This document shows positions 7,571-19,692 of a DNA stretch of 62,114 nt, piece by piece. Within the stretch, counting starts at the first letter, position 1. Each line of letters starts with the position of its first letter. The notes beneath the pieces are model-generated. The model did not search any database. It saw only the letters and a program-made list of their open reading frames with translations, and was not told where the DNA came from. The position numbers and the translations under genes are program-made. Source of the DNA: Candidatus Altimarinota bacterium (lineage in GTDB: Bacteria > Patescibacteriota > Gracilibacteria > CAIRYL01 > GCA-016699755); the NCBI GenBank assembly GCA_025210675.1, contig JAOARU010000027.1, positions 1 to 62,114 on the forward strand. The letters run 5' to 3'.

Positions 7571-7969
7571 TTATTTCCAAAGTAGATACATATATGTCAA
7601 AAAATCCCTTTTTAGCATGTCGTTTTCTGCATATTCTAAAACTGCTTCCCGGACAATTTTAAATGATTTCTTAATAGCACTTTGATAAAAAAAATCTCCA
7701 GTTTGAACATATTTATCAATTAATTCTTGAATTTGCAATACAGAATCCCAGATAAACTCCATATCTTGTTTAATTATTGATATTTTCTTTCTTTTTTCTT
7801 TTGAAATACGACCTTCTAGTATCATATTTACTAGCCTATTTTGCATTTTGTAGCTAATTTTTAAGAATTTATAAAATTCATTAAAATTTTCTTGGATTTT
7901 TTCAAAATTAATTCTATCCAAATCAAAATAGTCTGTATTTTCAATTTTTGACGAATTTTTATCAAGCAT
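7571..7969 (-). CDS. Unknown small helical protein
   Basis: The 132-residue product is not recognised. It is rich in Lys, Ile and Phe, appears all-helical, and has no signal peptide or membrane segment. It is encoded alone on the minus strand between the structured repeats and murJ, which is divergent and starts 64 bases away. Base composition matches its neighbours. Nothing in the context points to a function. Confidence 0.55.
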   Translation of the reverse strand: MLDKNSSKIENTDYFDLDRINFEKIQENFNEFYKFLKISYKMQNRLVNMILEGRISKEKRKKISIIKQDMEFIWDSVLQIQELIDKYVQTGDFFYQSAIKKSFKIVREAVLEYAENDMLKRDFLTYMYLLWK

Positions 7970-8033
7970 AAAATTAGGGGTTGAACTTGTAGTAATACAT
8001 ATAAAATGCTTAAATATAAAAAGTCAAATTAAA

Positions 8034-9572
8034 ATGATAAAAAAGTCACTAAAACCATTGGCACTGTGTCAGGGAGCATTCTTGCTTTCTGTGTTTAGTG
8101 GGGCGAGCTATCTGCTTGGTATGATGCGTGATTTAATGTTGGGACATTTTTTTGGAGCAGGTCAGGAGACAGATGCTTTTATGACGGCTTTTTTAATACC
8201 TGATTTTATATTTAATTTTTTTATGGCAGGAGGCCTGGCAGTTGTATTGATGCCACTTTTTGTCGAACAAGAAGAAAAATCCCGCAAGGATTTAGATAAT
8301 TTCATAAATGCCTTTTTTGGCTTTTTGGGTGTTTTTGCTTTGATTTTGTGTGGTGTGGCTTTTTTTGCTACTCCTTATATTATTTACAATCTTTTCGAGA
8401 TACAAAATTCAGCTCAGGAGATCATGACTATCAATATGAGTCGTATTTTGCTTTTGTCACCGATATTTTTTGGAATTTCTAATTCAATGGGTGCTTTTTT
8501 GATTTCTAAGAAGCATTATTTTTCTTTTGCTGTTTCGCCTTTTCTGTATAATGCGGGAATTATTGGCGGGATTTTCTTTTTACATGACTATTTTGGGATT
8601 TATTCTGCTATCTTAGGAGCGACTTTTGGTATGGTTTTACATGCAGGAATCAGGTTTTTTGATTTTTATGTAAATGGATATAGGGTATGCCCAAAGATAG
8701 ACTTACAGAATCAGGCTCTTAGAAAGCTTTTTCGTTTGGCTTTGCCTAGGACTGTGACATTGGCTTGTCTGCAATTGATTTTATGGGTTTTTAATTATAT
8801 TGGATACTTATTGGAAGACGGTAGTGTGTCTGCTTTTAATTTTGCTAGAAATATACAGAGTTTTGCGGTTTCTATTTTTGGAATTGCTTTTGCTAATGCG
8901 GTTTTTCCTTTTTTGGCTGAACATGCGTCTAAAAAACAGCCTGAAAAATTTATATCTCGTCTTGAAAAAAGCTTTAGAGAAATACTTTTCCTCACAATGC
9001 CTTCATTTGTTGGGCTTTTTGTTTTGAGTTCGCTTTTGATTGATGTCTTGTTTCGGCATGGACAGTTTGACGATAGGGCTTTGGTTCTAACTAATTCGGT
9101 TTTGATTTTTATTGCTATTTCTATTCCTACTGAAAGTTTGACACATCTTTTTGCTAGGGCTTTTTTGTCTTTTAAAAATACGCTTTATCCGATGATTGGC
9201 AAGTTGATATTTTTGGGTGTCGGCAGTGGTTATGCTTTTAAATTTTATGAGACTCAGGGGATTTCTAGTCTGGGAATTGGTTTTTTTACTGGCAGTGTGG
9301 CGGAGTTTTTATTTTTGGTTGTATTTTTGCATTTTAGCTTGATTCATTTGCCTATCGGAAAGCTTGTTTTGACTCTTATTAGGACGGGGTTAATAGCTTT
9401 TATAATGGGTTTTTGTGTGATGTGGATTCGTGACAGTCTTTATATTTCAAAATACTTACTTCTTGCTATTTCTGTTTTGTCTGGAGTTTTGATTTATTTT
9501 GGATTGGGATTTTTACTTAGAGTGCCTGAGGCTAAGACGCTTTATATTTATCTTAAAAATCGCATAAAATGA
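8034..9572 (+). CDS. murJ: Lipid II flippase MurJ (MviN family)
   Basis: MurJ moves lipid-linked peptidoglycan precursor across the inner membrane. The 512-residue product has the usual length and the many hydrophobic helices expected. Characteristic family segments are SGASYLLGMMRDLMLGHFFG, GAGQETDAFMTAFLIPDF near the start, and the AFANAVFPFLAEHA and RHGQFDDRAL motifs. It is followed, with a 4-base ATGA overlap, by a membrane-anchored C39-like protease, so the two are translationally coupled. With uppS downstream, it implies that this organism builds a peptidoglycan wall. Confidence 0.93.
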   Translation: MIKKSLKPLALCQGAFLLSVFSGASYLLGMMRDLMLGHFFGAGQETDAFMTAFLIPDFIFNFFMAGGLAVVLMPLFVEQEEKSRKDLDNFINAFFGFLGVFALILCGVAFFATPYIIYNLFEIQNSAQEIMTINMSRILLLSPIFFGISNSMGAFLISKKHYFSFAVSPFLYNAGIIGGIFFLHDYFGIYSAILGATFGMVLHAGIRFFDFYVNGYRVCPKIDLQNQALRKLFRLALPRTVTLACLQLILWVFNYIGYLLEDGSVSAFNFARNIQSFAVSIFGIAFANAVFPFLAEHASKKQPEKFISRLEKSFREILFLTMPSFVGLFVLSSLLIDVLFRHGQFDDRALVLTNSVLIFIAISIPTESLTHLFARAFLSFKNTLYPMIGKLIFLGVGSGYAFKFYETQGISSLGIGFFTGSVAEFLFLVVFLHFSLIHLPIGKLVLTLIRTGLIAFIMGFCVMWIRDSLYISKYLLLAISVLSGVLIYFGLGFLLRVPEAKTLYIYLKNRIK

Positions 9573-10348
9573 AAATTAGACTTATCACATTGTTGGTTTT
9601 GGCGTTGTTAACTTCTGGGGCATTTTATTACAAAGAAAAAGCCACTTTGAGCTATAAGAGATATCAAATTTCAAAAATTCAAGAAGAGCAATTTGAGCCT
9701 GAAAAGATTAACCTAGAGCCACTTGATAATTCTGTTGAGCAGGTTAATTATTGGAGTATTTTTTTGGATACGCTCGATGATAATTATCCTGAAAAAAAGC
9801 TTCTAAGCGTGCCTTTTTTATGCCAAAATCCATTTCAAAATGAGGCAGGGTGGAAATATCATGACAATTCTTGTGAAGAAGCTAGCTTGATTCAGGTTTT
9901 GTTGTATTACGAAAATCGCAATCTAATTGCACAAAAAGCTCATGATTGGATTATTGATATGCTTGATTACCAAAAGCCAAATCTTGATTTAAAAGGGCAG
10001 GCTTTTGTTAATTTTATTATAAATTATTTAGATTATCCTCAAGATAGAGTTTTTTTTGTGGAAAATTCAGATTTGCACTTGATGAAAAAGATTCTCAATC
10101 AAAATATCCCTATAATTTTGCCATGTATCGCTAAGGACTTACAAAATCCCTATTATAATCATGATGAATATCATATGCTAACCGTGATTGGATATGATGA
10201 AAAACACCTTATCACAAATGACGTTGGCACTAAGAGAGGTGCTAATTTTCCTTACAAAAATGCAGATATTCTCAATGCTAATAAAAATGCTATGGGCGGT
10301 TTTTTTGTAGTATTACCTACAAAATCCTCTTTTGTACCAAGCCCATAA
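9569..10348 (+). CDS. Membrane-anchored C39-like cysteine peptidase
   Basis: The 259-residue product begins with one hydrophobic anchor or signal segment (about residues 4-20) and carries a peptidase C39-like domain. A plausible catalytic set is Cys102 (DNSCEEASL), His202 (EYHMLTVIGYD) and Asn217/Asp218 (HLITNDVGT), with Gln87 in the upstream VPFLCQNPFQNE segment a possible oxyanion residue. There is no ABC transporter domain, so it is not a bacteriocin exporter peptidase. It probably acts outside the membrane. It overlaps murJ by 4 bases, which hints at an envelope role. Its 3' end overlaps the convergent channel gene by 32 bases. Confidence 0.82.
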   Translation: MKIRLITLLVLALLTSGAFYYKEKATLSYKRYQISKIQEEQFEPEKINLEPLDNSVEQVNYWSIFLDTLDDNYPEKKLLSVPFLCQNPFQNEAGWKYHDNSCEEASLIQVLLYYENRNLIAQKAHDWIIDMLDYQKPNLDLKGQAFVNFIINYLDYPQDRVFFVENSDLHLMKKILNQNIPIILPCIAKDLQNPYYNHDEYHMLTVIGYDEKHLITNDVGTKRGANFPYKNADILNANKNAMGGFFVVLPTKSSFVPSP

Positions 10349-11078
10349 AAATACCTAGCATTATATAGCCTGCAGATACCTCAATATTTGAGAGAATTTT
10401 TCCAGCTAGACTGATTGGAGATATATCGCCATATCCAAGTGTGGCAAAGGTTGTGATTGAGAAGTATATATAATCATACCAGTGATCAACCTCTATGGCT
10501 GTGGCATGAAAATAATTCAAACAAGCAAATAATCCTGCAAATATTAAGATAAAGATTAAGCTTGTAATTCCCCATCTAAAAAAGCTTGTTCCATAAGATG
10601 ATGTCATGGCTAAAAATTCATAGCCTAGGTATTTCATGTATTCTCTACTGAATCTGTAAGCGCTTTTACGGAAATTCATTTTTTCACGATAAGCTCTTTC
10701 CTTAGCCTCTATAAAGTCTTTTTTGTCGTAAATAACCTCAAGAGAAGAGTAGTATCTCTCCATCATTTGATAAAAAATATCAAGTTGAGTTTCTATTACT
10801 TCCTTTTGTTTTGATTTAGAGACAGCTCTTTTGTATTTTTCTTCTTGAAGACGGAAGTTTTCCGTCATTTTGCGATAATAGTATCTCGCTATATCCTTTT
10901 CAAATAAGATATGACTCTTAAGAACAACCCTAAGTAGGTAGTAATAGTGAGTAGCAATGTCTTCAAATTCATCTTTATCCAAAGAAACAAGACTATCTTT
11001 GATAGTTTTTGAAGCATTTTCCAGCTTTTCGGGAACTTCGAAGTTTTCTATAAATTCTATTGCTTCTTGGATTTTCAT
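10317..11078 (-). CDS. Two-helix potassium channel family protein
   Basis: The C-terminal part (about the last 85 residues) has two hydrophobic helices flanking a pore loop with the potassium selectivity filter TLGYGD, typical of the Ion_trans_2 family. The N-terminal two thirds are charged and helical and probably cytoplasmic. This arrangement, with the pore at the C-terminus and nothing after the inner helix, differs from KcsA-type channels with a C-terminal RCK domain. An in-frame ATG at 11174 would add 32 residues; I prefer 11078, where the helical domain begins, but the choice is not certain. It is divergent from uppS. Confidence 0.85.
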   Translation of the reverse strand: MKIQEAIEFIENFEVPEKLENASKTIKDSLVSLDKDEFEDIATHYYYLLRVVLKSHILFEKDIARYYYRKMTENFRLQEEKYKRAVSKSKQKEVIETQLDIFYQMMERYYSSLEVIYDKKDFIEAKERAYREKMNFRKSAYRFSREYMKYLGYEFLAMTSSYGTSFFRWGITSLIFILIFAGLFACLNYFHATAIEVDHWYDYIYFSITTFATLGYGDISPISLAGKILSNIEVSAGYIMLGIFMGLVQKRIL

Positions 11079-11227
11079 TTTTATTTTTGGGTTTCTTTTT
11101 ATTTTAACATTTTTTAATAAATCTATCAATTTAAATTTAGCATTGCAAAATAGCCACAATCTATATGGTGTCATGATTAGTTTGGGACGGTTTTGTGGTG
11201 CATTTTTTTGGAAATCAAAAACCTATC

Positions 11228-11256
11228 TTTACAGTGTTTTTTTATTTTTATATGCT
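11228..11256 (+). promoter_or_regulatory. Promoter for uppS-ligA
   Basis: TTTACA (11228-11233), 17 bp, TATGCT (11251-11256). The predicted start near 11263 lies downstream of the ATGs at 11195 and 11252 and supports ATG 11279 as the uppS start. Confidence 0.5.
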
Positions 11257-11278
11257 AAGAAGTAATTTTTATAAAAAA

Positions 11279-11944
11279 ATGCACTTAGCACTAATTATAG
11301 ATGGCAATAGAAGATGGGCGAAGAAGCGTTTTATGCCTAGGGCTTTTGGACACAAGCGTGGTGTAGAAAATCTTGAAAAAATCATAAAAATTACTGCTAA
11401 AAGAGGGGATATTGATTATTTGAGTGTTTTTACACTTTCTACGGAAAATATGCAGAGGGAAGAGGCAGAACTTGAAAATCTCTTCACTTTAATAGAGGAA
11501 TTTGCCAGAAAAAAAAATGAATTCATAGAACGAAATATAAAAGTAAAACCAATAGGAGACTTGGAAAAACTACCCCTTTCTTGCCTAATGGCACTTAGAG
11601 AGCTAGAGGAAGCCACAAGTAATTGTACTGGTATGATTTTTGCTCCTGCTATCAATTATGGAGGACAAGACGATCTCAGAAGGGCTTTTGGTAAATTGAT
11701 GCTTGAAAATAAACTGAATCCAAGCATGCAAGATATAAAAAATGCGATGGATACTCATTTTATGCCGCAGATTGATCTATTGATTCGGACTGGAGGCAAA
11801 AAAAGAGTGTCAAATTTTATGATGTGGGATTTGGCTTATAGTGAGATTTATTTTTCTGACAAGATGTGGCCTTCTTTTGATGAGGGAAATTTAAACAATG
11901 CTATGGAGTTTTTTGCTGAGCAGAAAAGGACTTTTGGTAAATAA
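11279..11944 (+). CDS. uppS: Isoprenyl (undecaprenyl) diphosphate synthase
   Basis: The enzyme condenses isopentenyl diphosphate units onto farnesyl diphosphate to make the long-chain lipid carrier used for cell-wall precursors. The start MHLALIIDGNRRWAKK contains the catalytic Asp motif of cis-prenyltransferases; ENMQRE, AINYGGQDDLRRA, DLLIRTGGKKRVSNF and YSEIYF are further family motifs. At 221 residues it is slightly short for the family. The upstream in-frame ATG at 11195 is rejected because the IIDGN motif should lie close to the N-terminus and because the likely promoter is downstream of it. ligA follows after 25 bases. Confidence 0.92.
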   Translation: MHLALIIDGNRRWAKKRFMPRAFGHKRGVENLEKIIKITAKRGDIDYLSVFTLSTENMQREEAELENLFTLIEEFARKKNEFIERNIKVKPIGDLEKLPLSCLMALRELEEATSNCTGMIFAPAINYGGQDDLRRAFGKLMLENKLNPSMQDIKNAMDTHFMPQIDLLIRTGGKKRVSNFMMWDLAYSEIYFSDKMWPSFDEGNLNNAMEFFAEQKRTFGK

Positions 11945-11960
11945 TTTTTAAATTTGCTAA

Positions 11961-15211
<3,251 letters not shown>

Positions 15212-15268
15212 AAAAAACTTTATAAAAATATATTTTTCATTTATATTATATGCAATATTTTAGATACT

Positions 15269-15790
15269 ATGAAGAAAAATATAGTCCTTATTGGTATGCC
15301 TGGAAGCGGAAAAACAGCAATAGGACGCATTATAGCTCAAAAATTAGGACGAGATTTTGTTGATGTAGATGAGTTTATCAAGAAACAAACAGGAAGAGAT
15401 ACAGCAGATCATTTAAAAGAATTAGGAGATAAGGGTTTTTTGCGTTTTGAGGCAGAAATAGTCAAAAAAATTCAAGGTGACAACTTGGTTGTGGCTAGTT
15501 CTGGTTCTGTGCCACTTCAAAAAGAAGGTATAGATCATTTGAAAGATAATTCTGCTTTGATTTGGATGGATATACCAATTGACATAATTAGTAAAAGAGT
15601 GTCTTCGAGAAGTGATGGTGTATCAAGGATAGTAGGCGCTGAGACAATGACTATTGAAGAAATTAGAGAACTTAGATTGCAAAAATATCAGGAAAATCAT
15701 GATTTTTATTTTACAATAGAAAAAGAGCTACCAAGAGAAAATGTGGCTCAAAAGCTCCTCTCTTTAATTCAGGAAAATGAAATTTGTTGA
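15269..15790 (+). CDS. aroK: Shikimate kinase-like protein
   Basis: Shikimate kinase phosphorylates shikimate in the route to chorismate. The 173-residue protein has the P-loop GMPGSGKT (9-16), the DVDEFI shikimate-binding segment and GFLRFEAEIV, matching the family. The usual Gly-Gly-Gly substrate loop is replaced by SSGS (VVASSGSVPL) and the lid region lacks the normal R-PLL pattern, so the exact substrate is less sure. The start at 15269 puts the P-loop at the expected distance; the upstream ATG at 15182 lies inside the divergent EndoQ-like gene. It overlaps thrC by 14 bases. Chorismate-using enzymes are encoded near 58-61 kb. Confidence 0.78.
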   Translation: MKKNIVLIGMPGSGKTAIGRIIAQKLGRDFVDVDEFIKKQTGRDTADHLKELGDKGFLRFEAEIVKKIQGDNLVVASSGSVPLQKEGIDHLKDNSALIWMDIPIDIISKRVSSRSDGVSRIVGAETMTIEEIRELRLQKYQENHDFYFTIEKELPRENVAQKLLSLIQENEIC

Positions 15791-17318
15791 CACAAGAACA
15801 GGAAAAGACCTTGAAATTGATTCTTTTAAAGCTGTTTTGGAGGGAAAAGTGTCAGAAGGCTTAATAGTAATGCAGGATTTCCCAAAAGCTTTTACAGCTG
15901 ATGAAATTCAAAGCTTTTTTGATGTTACTTTTACTGATTTAGCGATTGAGGTTTTGTCGAGATTTTTTTCTGATATATCAAAAGAAAAAATTGTAGAGTT
16001 TTGTCATAAGGCTTATGATAAAGATTGTTTTGATCCTGATAAGGAGGTTTTGCCTGTTGTGCACATAAAAGACGATATTTTTTGCATTGAGCAATGGCAT
16101 GGAAAAACAGCAGCGTTTAAGGATATACCTCTCTCTGTATTGCCTTATTTTATAAGTGAGGCACTTGATATAGAAAACCAAAAAACAGGCAAAAAAGAAA
16201 AAATACTGCTTCTTGGTGCGACTTCTGGTGATACAGGAAGTGCTGGACAAGCGGGGTTTTATAATATAAAAGATGCCTTTGTGGCTATTTTGTATCCTGA
16301 AAAAGGCAAGGTTAGCTATATTCAAAAGCAGCAAATGATTAATTTTCAGAGTGATGATGGTCGTATTTGTGCTTATTCGGTTCTTGATAATTTTGATTAT
16401 TGCCAAAACAAAGTCGTCAAGCCGCTTCTTGAGGATAATGAATTCAAAAAGTCTTTAAAAGAAAAATATTCAGTTAGGGTGTCTTCTTTAAATTCTATCA
16501 ATATTGGCAGAATAGGACCTCAGGTGGTTTCATCTTTTCAGGCATATCGTAAAATCGCTCCGTATATTGGCGATAGGAGCTTTGACATTTGTGTGCCAAC
16601 TGGTAATTTCGGGCATATTTTATCAGCTTATTTTGCCAAAAAAATGGGCATACCAATCCGCAAAATGATTATAGCGACAAATGCAAATGATGTGCTTTAT
16701 CGCTTTATTGCAACTGGTGTATATGAACCAAAAGAATTTAAGACTACAATATCTCCATCAATGGATATAGCGGTTTCTAGCAACCTAGAAAGGCTTTTGT
16801 ACTACTTGCAAGGCGCAGAAAAGACAAAAAAATATATGGAAGATTTGTCAAGAGATGGGTTTTTTAAAGCTGATGATGAATTGATGAGTATTTTAAAAGA
16901 AGAATTTGCTGCTAATTTTGCGTCAGAAGAGGAGACAAAAGCTCAAATTAAGAAAACATGGAAAAATCAAAAGAGGCTGTTAGATCCGCATAGTGCAGTA
17001 GCTATGTGTGTTGCAGAAAAAGAAAAAGAGCCAAATACTCCAATGGTTTTTTGTGAGACTGCTCATTGGAGCAAATTTACACAAACAATTCATGATATAC
17101 TAAATCCTGAGTCTCAAAAGGAAGATGGAGCTTGGAGTATTGACTATATTGATGAACTAGATGCCGAGCTTGAAAAAATTGAAGCACGTCCAAGAGCTAC
17201 ATATTTTATGAAAAGTTTAAATACTGGTAATAAATCTCCAAAAATGCAAGGCATTAAGCCAACAAGCGAGGAGATGAAAGAGATCTTGTACAAACAAATA
17301 AAAGAAGCTTTAGGCTGA
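15777..17318 (+). CDS. thrC: Threonine synthase
   Basis: This PLP enzyme converts O-phosphohomoserine to threonine. The 513-residue product has the PLP lysine in HGKTAAFKD (K115), the phosphate-binding loop LLGATSGDTGSAG and the NIGRIGPQVVSSF and PTGNFGHILSAYFAK segments of the E. coli/yeast-type threonine synthases. Its start overlaps the shikimate kinase gene by 14 bases, so the two are probably one operon. It ends in TGA, one of the clear UGA stops in the window. No homoserine kinase gene is present nearby. Confidence 0.93.
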   Translation: MKFVDTRTGKDLEIDSFKAVLEGKVSEGLIVMQDFPKAFTADEIQSFFDVTFTDLAIEVLSRFFSDISKEKIVEFCHKAYDKDCFDPDKEVLPVVHIKDDIFCIEQWHGKTAAFKDIPLSVLPYFISEALDIENQKTGKKEKILLLGATSGDTGSAGQAGFYNIKDAFVAILYPEKGKVSYIQKQQMINFQSDDGRICAYSVLDNFDYCQNKVVKPLLEDNEFKKSLKEKYSVRVSSLNSINIGRIGPQVVSSFQAYRKIAPYIGDRSFDICVPTGNFGHILSAYFAKKMGIPIRKMIIATNANDVLYRFIATGVYEPKEFKTTISPSMDIAVSSNLERLLYYLQGAEKTKKYMEDLSRDGFFKADDELMSILKEEFAANFASEEETKAQIKKTWKNQKRLLDPHSAVAMCVAEKEKEPNTPMVFCETAHWSKFTQTIHDILNPESQKEDGAWSIDYIDELDAELEKIEARPRATYFMKSLNTGNKSPKMQGIKPTSEEMKEILYKQIKEALG

Positions 17319-17684
17319 TACAATAGCTAATTTTGCTTCGTCTAATGTAAAATGAACTCCGATAATTTTTGTAATACCAACAACTTCTAAGATATCTAAT
17401 ACATTTTCAGATAGCCTTGCTAGTGCCATTTTTCCTCTGTGTTCTGAGATTTTTCTGTAAAAATCAAGAAAATACCCAATGCCTTTTGAATTAATGAATT
17501 CTACCTCATGGAAATCAAAAATAAAGCTTGTTCCTTCCATTGAATTTTTTAGAACATCATAAAACTCTTGAGCCACCTTATCTACATTTGCTTCATCCAA
17601 ATGCCCAAAAACCTCAACCAATATTACCCTGTCATCAGGTGAATTAATGGTGATGGGTTTAGTTTTGATTAATGTGTTCGTCAT
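17310..17684 (-). CDS. STAS-domain anti-sigma factor antagonist-like protein
   Basis: The 124-residue single-domain protein has the STAS fold pattern of SpoIIAA/RsbV: a beta-strand with GHLDEANVD and the loop EFINSKGIGYF, in which S66 is the likely phosphorylation site. Such proteins release a target by binding an RsbW/SpoIIAB-like kinase. It lies 7 bases after a gene for exactly that kind of kinase, so a partner-switching pair is likely. No sigma factor, RsbU-type phosphatase or RsbX is beside it, so the output of the switch is unknown. It overlaps thrC by 9 bases, tail to tail. Confidence 0.85.
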   Translation of the reverse strand: MTNTLIKTKPITINSPDDRVILVEVFGHLDEANVDKVAQEFYDVLKNSMEGTSFIFDFHEVEFINSKGIGYFLDFYRKISEHRGKMALARLSENVLDILEVVGITKIIGVHFTLDEAKLAIVSA

Positions 17685-17691
17685 TTTTGTA

Positions 17692-18171
17692 TTATGTAAA
17701 AAATTTTACCACACGAATTTTAATTCCTCCTTTTGTAGTATCCTCAAAATGTATCTCATCTGTCAAGGGTCCAATAATGTGAGACAATCCTCTACCCCTT
17801 ATTTCGTGCATTTCTGTTGGGTCTTGTGATGACTTTTCTGTAAAAATCTTTCTTAACTCATCTGCTGTAATTGGTTTTATGCCTGTTCCGGTATCTTCCA
17901 CTGTTACTTCTATTTTTTTGTCTCTGTTAATCAAAAAAGTGAGGGTAATTTCCTGGTTTGGTGCAGATCCATGCTCAATAGCATTGTTGCAAAGTTCATC
18001 AACAACACTTTGAAATCTAAAAGCCCATTGGTCTGAAAATCCTGACATGTTCTTAATAATTTGTAGGGTAAAATCCCTAATTCCAGACAAGAAGTAAGCA
18101 CTAGTTGGAAATATTACTTTCACTCTTGTTGGCTCTTTTTCGTCTTCTTTTTTTGGTATGTTTATTTGCAT
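17692..18171 (-). CDS. RsbW/SpoIIAB-like anti-sigma factor serine kinase
   Basis: The protein has a HATPase_c domain of the anti-sigma regulatory type: N box ELCNNAIEHG, G1 box EDTGTGI and G2 GRGLSHI. No dimerisation histidine domain precedes it, which sets it apart from sensor kinases. The ATG at 18171 is chosen because the promoter on this strand has its TATAAT at 18191-18196; the upstream ATG at 18252 would add 27 residues and lies upstream of that promoter. The result is 159 residues, normal for the family. It is co-directional with the STAS gene 7 bases downstream. Confidence 0.85.
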   Translation of the reverse strand: MQINIPKKEDEKEPTRVKVIFPTSAYFLSGIRDFTLQIIKNMSGFSDQWAFRFQSVVDELCNNAIEHGSAPNQEITLTFLINRDKKIEVTVEDTGTGIKPITADELRKIFTEKSSQDPTEMHEIRGRGLSHIIGPLTDEIHFEDTTKGGIKIRVVKFFT

Positions 18172-18190
18172 TTTTAAATGATTTCTTATT

Positions 18191-18219
18191 ATTATATCAT
18201 ATTTTAAGCTGTGAAACAA
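18191..18219 (-). promoter_or_regulatory. Promoter for the RsbW-like/STAS pair
   Basis: On the minus strand TTGTTT (18214-18219), 17 bp, TATAAT (18191-18196). The start would be near 18184, 13 bases before ATG 18171. Confidence 0.65.
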
Positions 18220-18279
18220 TAATTTCTTGCTTATTTTTGCCCTATCTGGCAAGATTTTTTTAGATTTTTTATTTTTGAG

Positions 18280-19692
18280 ATGCTGAGATTTTTGGGCTTT
18301 CTGATGGTGGTTGTAGCTCTAGGATTAGGTACATTTTTGTATTTGCCTGGTTTGCAAGAGCGTTTTGGTAAAAAAGATCCAGTATCTAAACCTGTACCAC
18401 AGGTGGTATTTTTAGAAGAAAATGAAGAGCCAGAAGAGAAAGAAGAGGAAAATCTAACATTTGATCAGTTTATGGAGAGAGGTGAGGATTTTTTGAATGA
18501 TGGATTTTATACCTTGGCTATCAACAATTTTACATCTGCTATTGCTCTTAATTCAAATAACAAAAAGGCTTATGAAAAATTGATTCATGCCTATATAGTG
18601 CTTAGGGATTTTGCCTCAGCTGAAAAAGTAGCCAAAAATGCTTTGAAAAAATTTCCAACAAACAAGGTTTTTAAATTGCTTTTGGGTGAGATTTATATTC
18701 AAAAAAGTACTTTTGACCAAGCAAAAGATCAATTTGCAAAATTGGGAGATGATGTGCCTGAAAAGTATTTTTTTCTAGGGCTTATGTTGGCTTTTGAGAA
18801 TCAGCATCAGGAGGCTCGTCAAAAACTAGAGATTGCAAAAAATTCATCATTAAAAAACAAGTCAGAGATTATATTAAGTGCTTATAATGAGTATGATTTA
18901 TTTGCAACTGAAAATGATTTGCACTTGAGGCTTTTGATTGCGAGAAGTTTTGACCAGCTTGGTCTTTATGAGATGGCAATCCAAAGCACAAAAAACATCA
19001 TCAAGGAAAATCAGGAATACCGTGATGCTTGGATTATTCTAGGGCATGCTTATCTGTCTCTTGAGAAATATTCATTTGCAAAAGATGCTTTATCAAAGGC
19101 TGTTGAGTTAGATAGTACAAAAAGTGAGAGCTTGTTTTTCTTGGCTTTGACTGAAAAAGAGTTGGGCAATACAGAAGAAGCAATAGATTATATGAACAAG
19201 GCTTTAAAAAATGGATATGAGCCAAAAATAGACGCTTTAAAATATTTGGCGGATCTATATCTAATAGCTGAAAATTACACCCTATCATATAAGACATACG
19301 AAGAGGCTCTGCATTTATCAGATAAAAGAGTAAATGATTTTATACGTCCTATGTGGATTTTGATAGATTATTTAAAAGATTATGACAAGGCGGAAGAAAT
19401 AGGCAAATGGGCTGTTAAAACTCACTCCAGAGAGGCAATGAGTTATAATTTGCTTGCTTGGGCAAAATTAGAAAATGGCAAATTTGATGAATCAGGTGTG
19501 TATATCAAAAGAGCTCTTGAATTAGATCCAAATCTTCAGGCAGCTTATTTAAATAGGGGTAAGTTGTATGAAAAAAAAGGCGACACACAAAAAGCTATGG
19601 AAGATTATAAAAAATCTTATGAGCTAGACCCAAATTCATCTATTGGCTCAAATGCTGCATTTTTGTTCAATCGGATTATAGAGACTCAGTAA
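18280..19692 (+). CDS. Membrane-anchored tetratricopeptide repeat protein
   Basis: The 470-residue protein starts with one transmembrane segment (about 3-24), then an acidic linker rich in Glu (about 43-60). The remainder is helical with TPR pairs, for example around LAINNFTSAIALNSNNKKAY, AWIILGHAYLSLEKYSFA, SLFFLALTEKELGNTEEA, and a final AYLNRGKLYEKKGDTQKA motif near residues 425-445. TPR arrays bind proteins; the partner is unknown. Its topology should place the repeats outside the membrane. It is divergent from the partner-switching genes and ends flush against the convergent nitroreductase gene. Confidence 0.85.
   Translation: MLRFLGFLMVVVALGLGTFLYLPGLQERFGKKDPVSKPVPQVVFLEENEEPEEKEEENLTFDQFMERGEDFLNDGFYTLAINNFTSAIALNSNNKKAYEKLIHAYIVLRDFASAEKVAKNALKKFPTNKVFKLLLGEIYIQKSTFDQAKDQFAKLGDDVPEKYFFLGLMLAFENQHQEARQKLEIAKNSSLKNKSEIILSAYNEYDLFATENDLHLRLLIARSFDQLGLYEMAIQSTKNIIKENQEYRDAWIILGHAYLSLEKYSFAKDALSKAVELDSTKSESLFFLALTEKELGNTEEAIDYMNKALKNGYEPKIDALKYLADLYLIAENYTLSYKTYEEALHLSDKRVNDFIRPMWILIDYLKDYDKAEEIGKWAVKTHSREAMSYNLLAWAKLENGKFDESGVYIKRALELDPNLQAAYLNRGKLYEKKGDTQKAMEDYKKSYELDPNSSIGSNAAFLFNRIIETQ

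Noticed and set aside
9569-10348. The C39-like protease as a bacteriocin exporter peptidase
   Set aside because: It has no ABC transporter or membrane domain beyond one anchor, no precursor peptide is adjacent, and its context is murJ.
15978-16406. A 142-residue minus-strand frame inside thrC
   Set aside because: It is antisense to conserved thrC sequence and has biased, non-protein-like composition.
17316-17330. UGA read as glycine (code 25), as in Gracilibacteria, extending thrC
   Set aside because: The sigma4-HARE gene ends in TGA directly before a strong terminator, and ldh ends in a TGA overlapping the trpS start. Proteins are complete without reading UGA, so the standard bacterial code holds.
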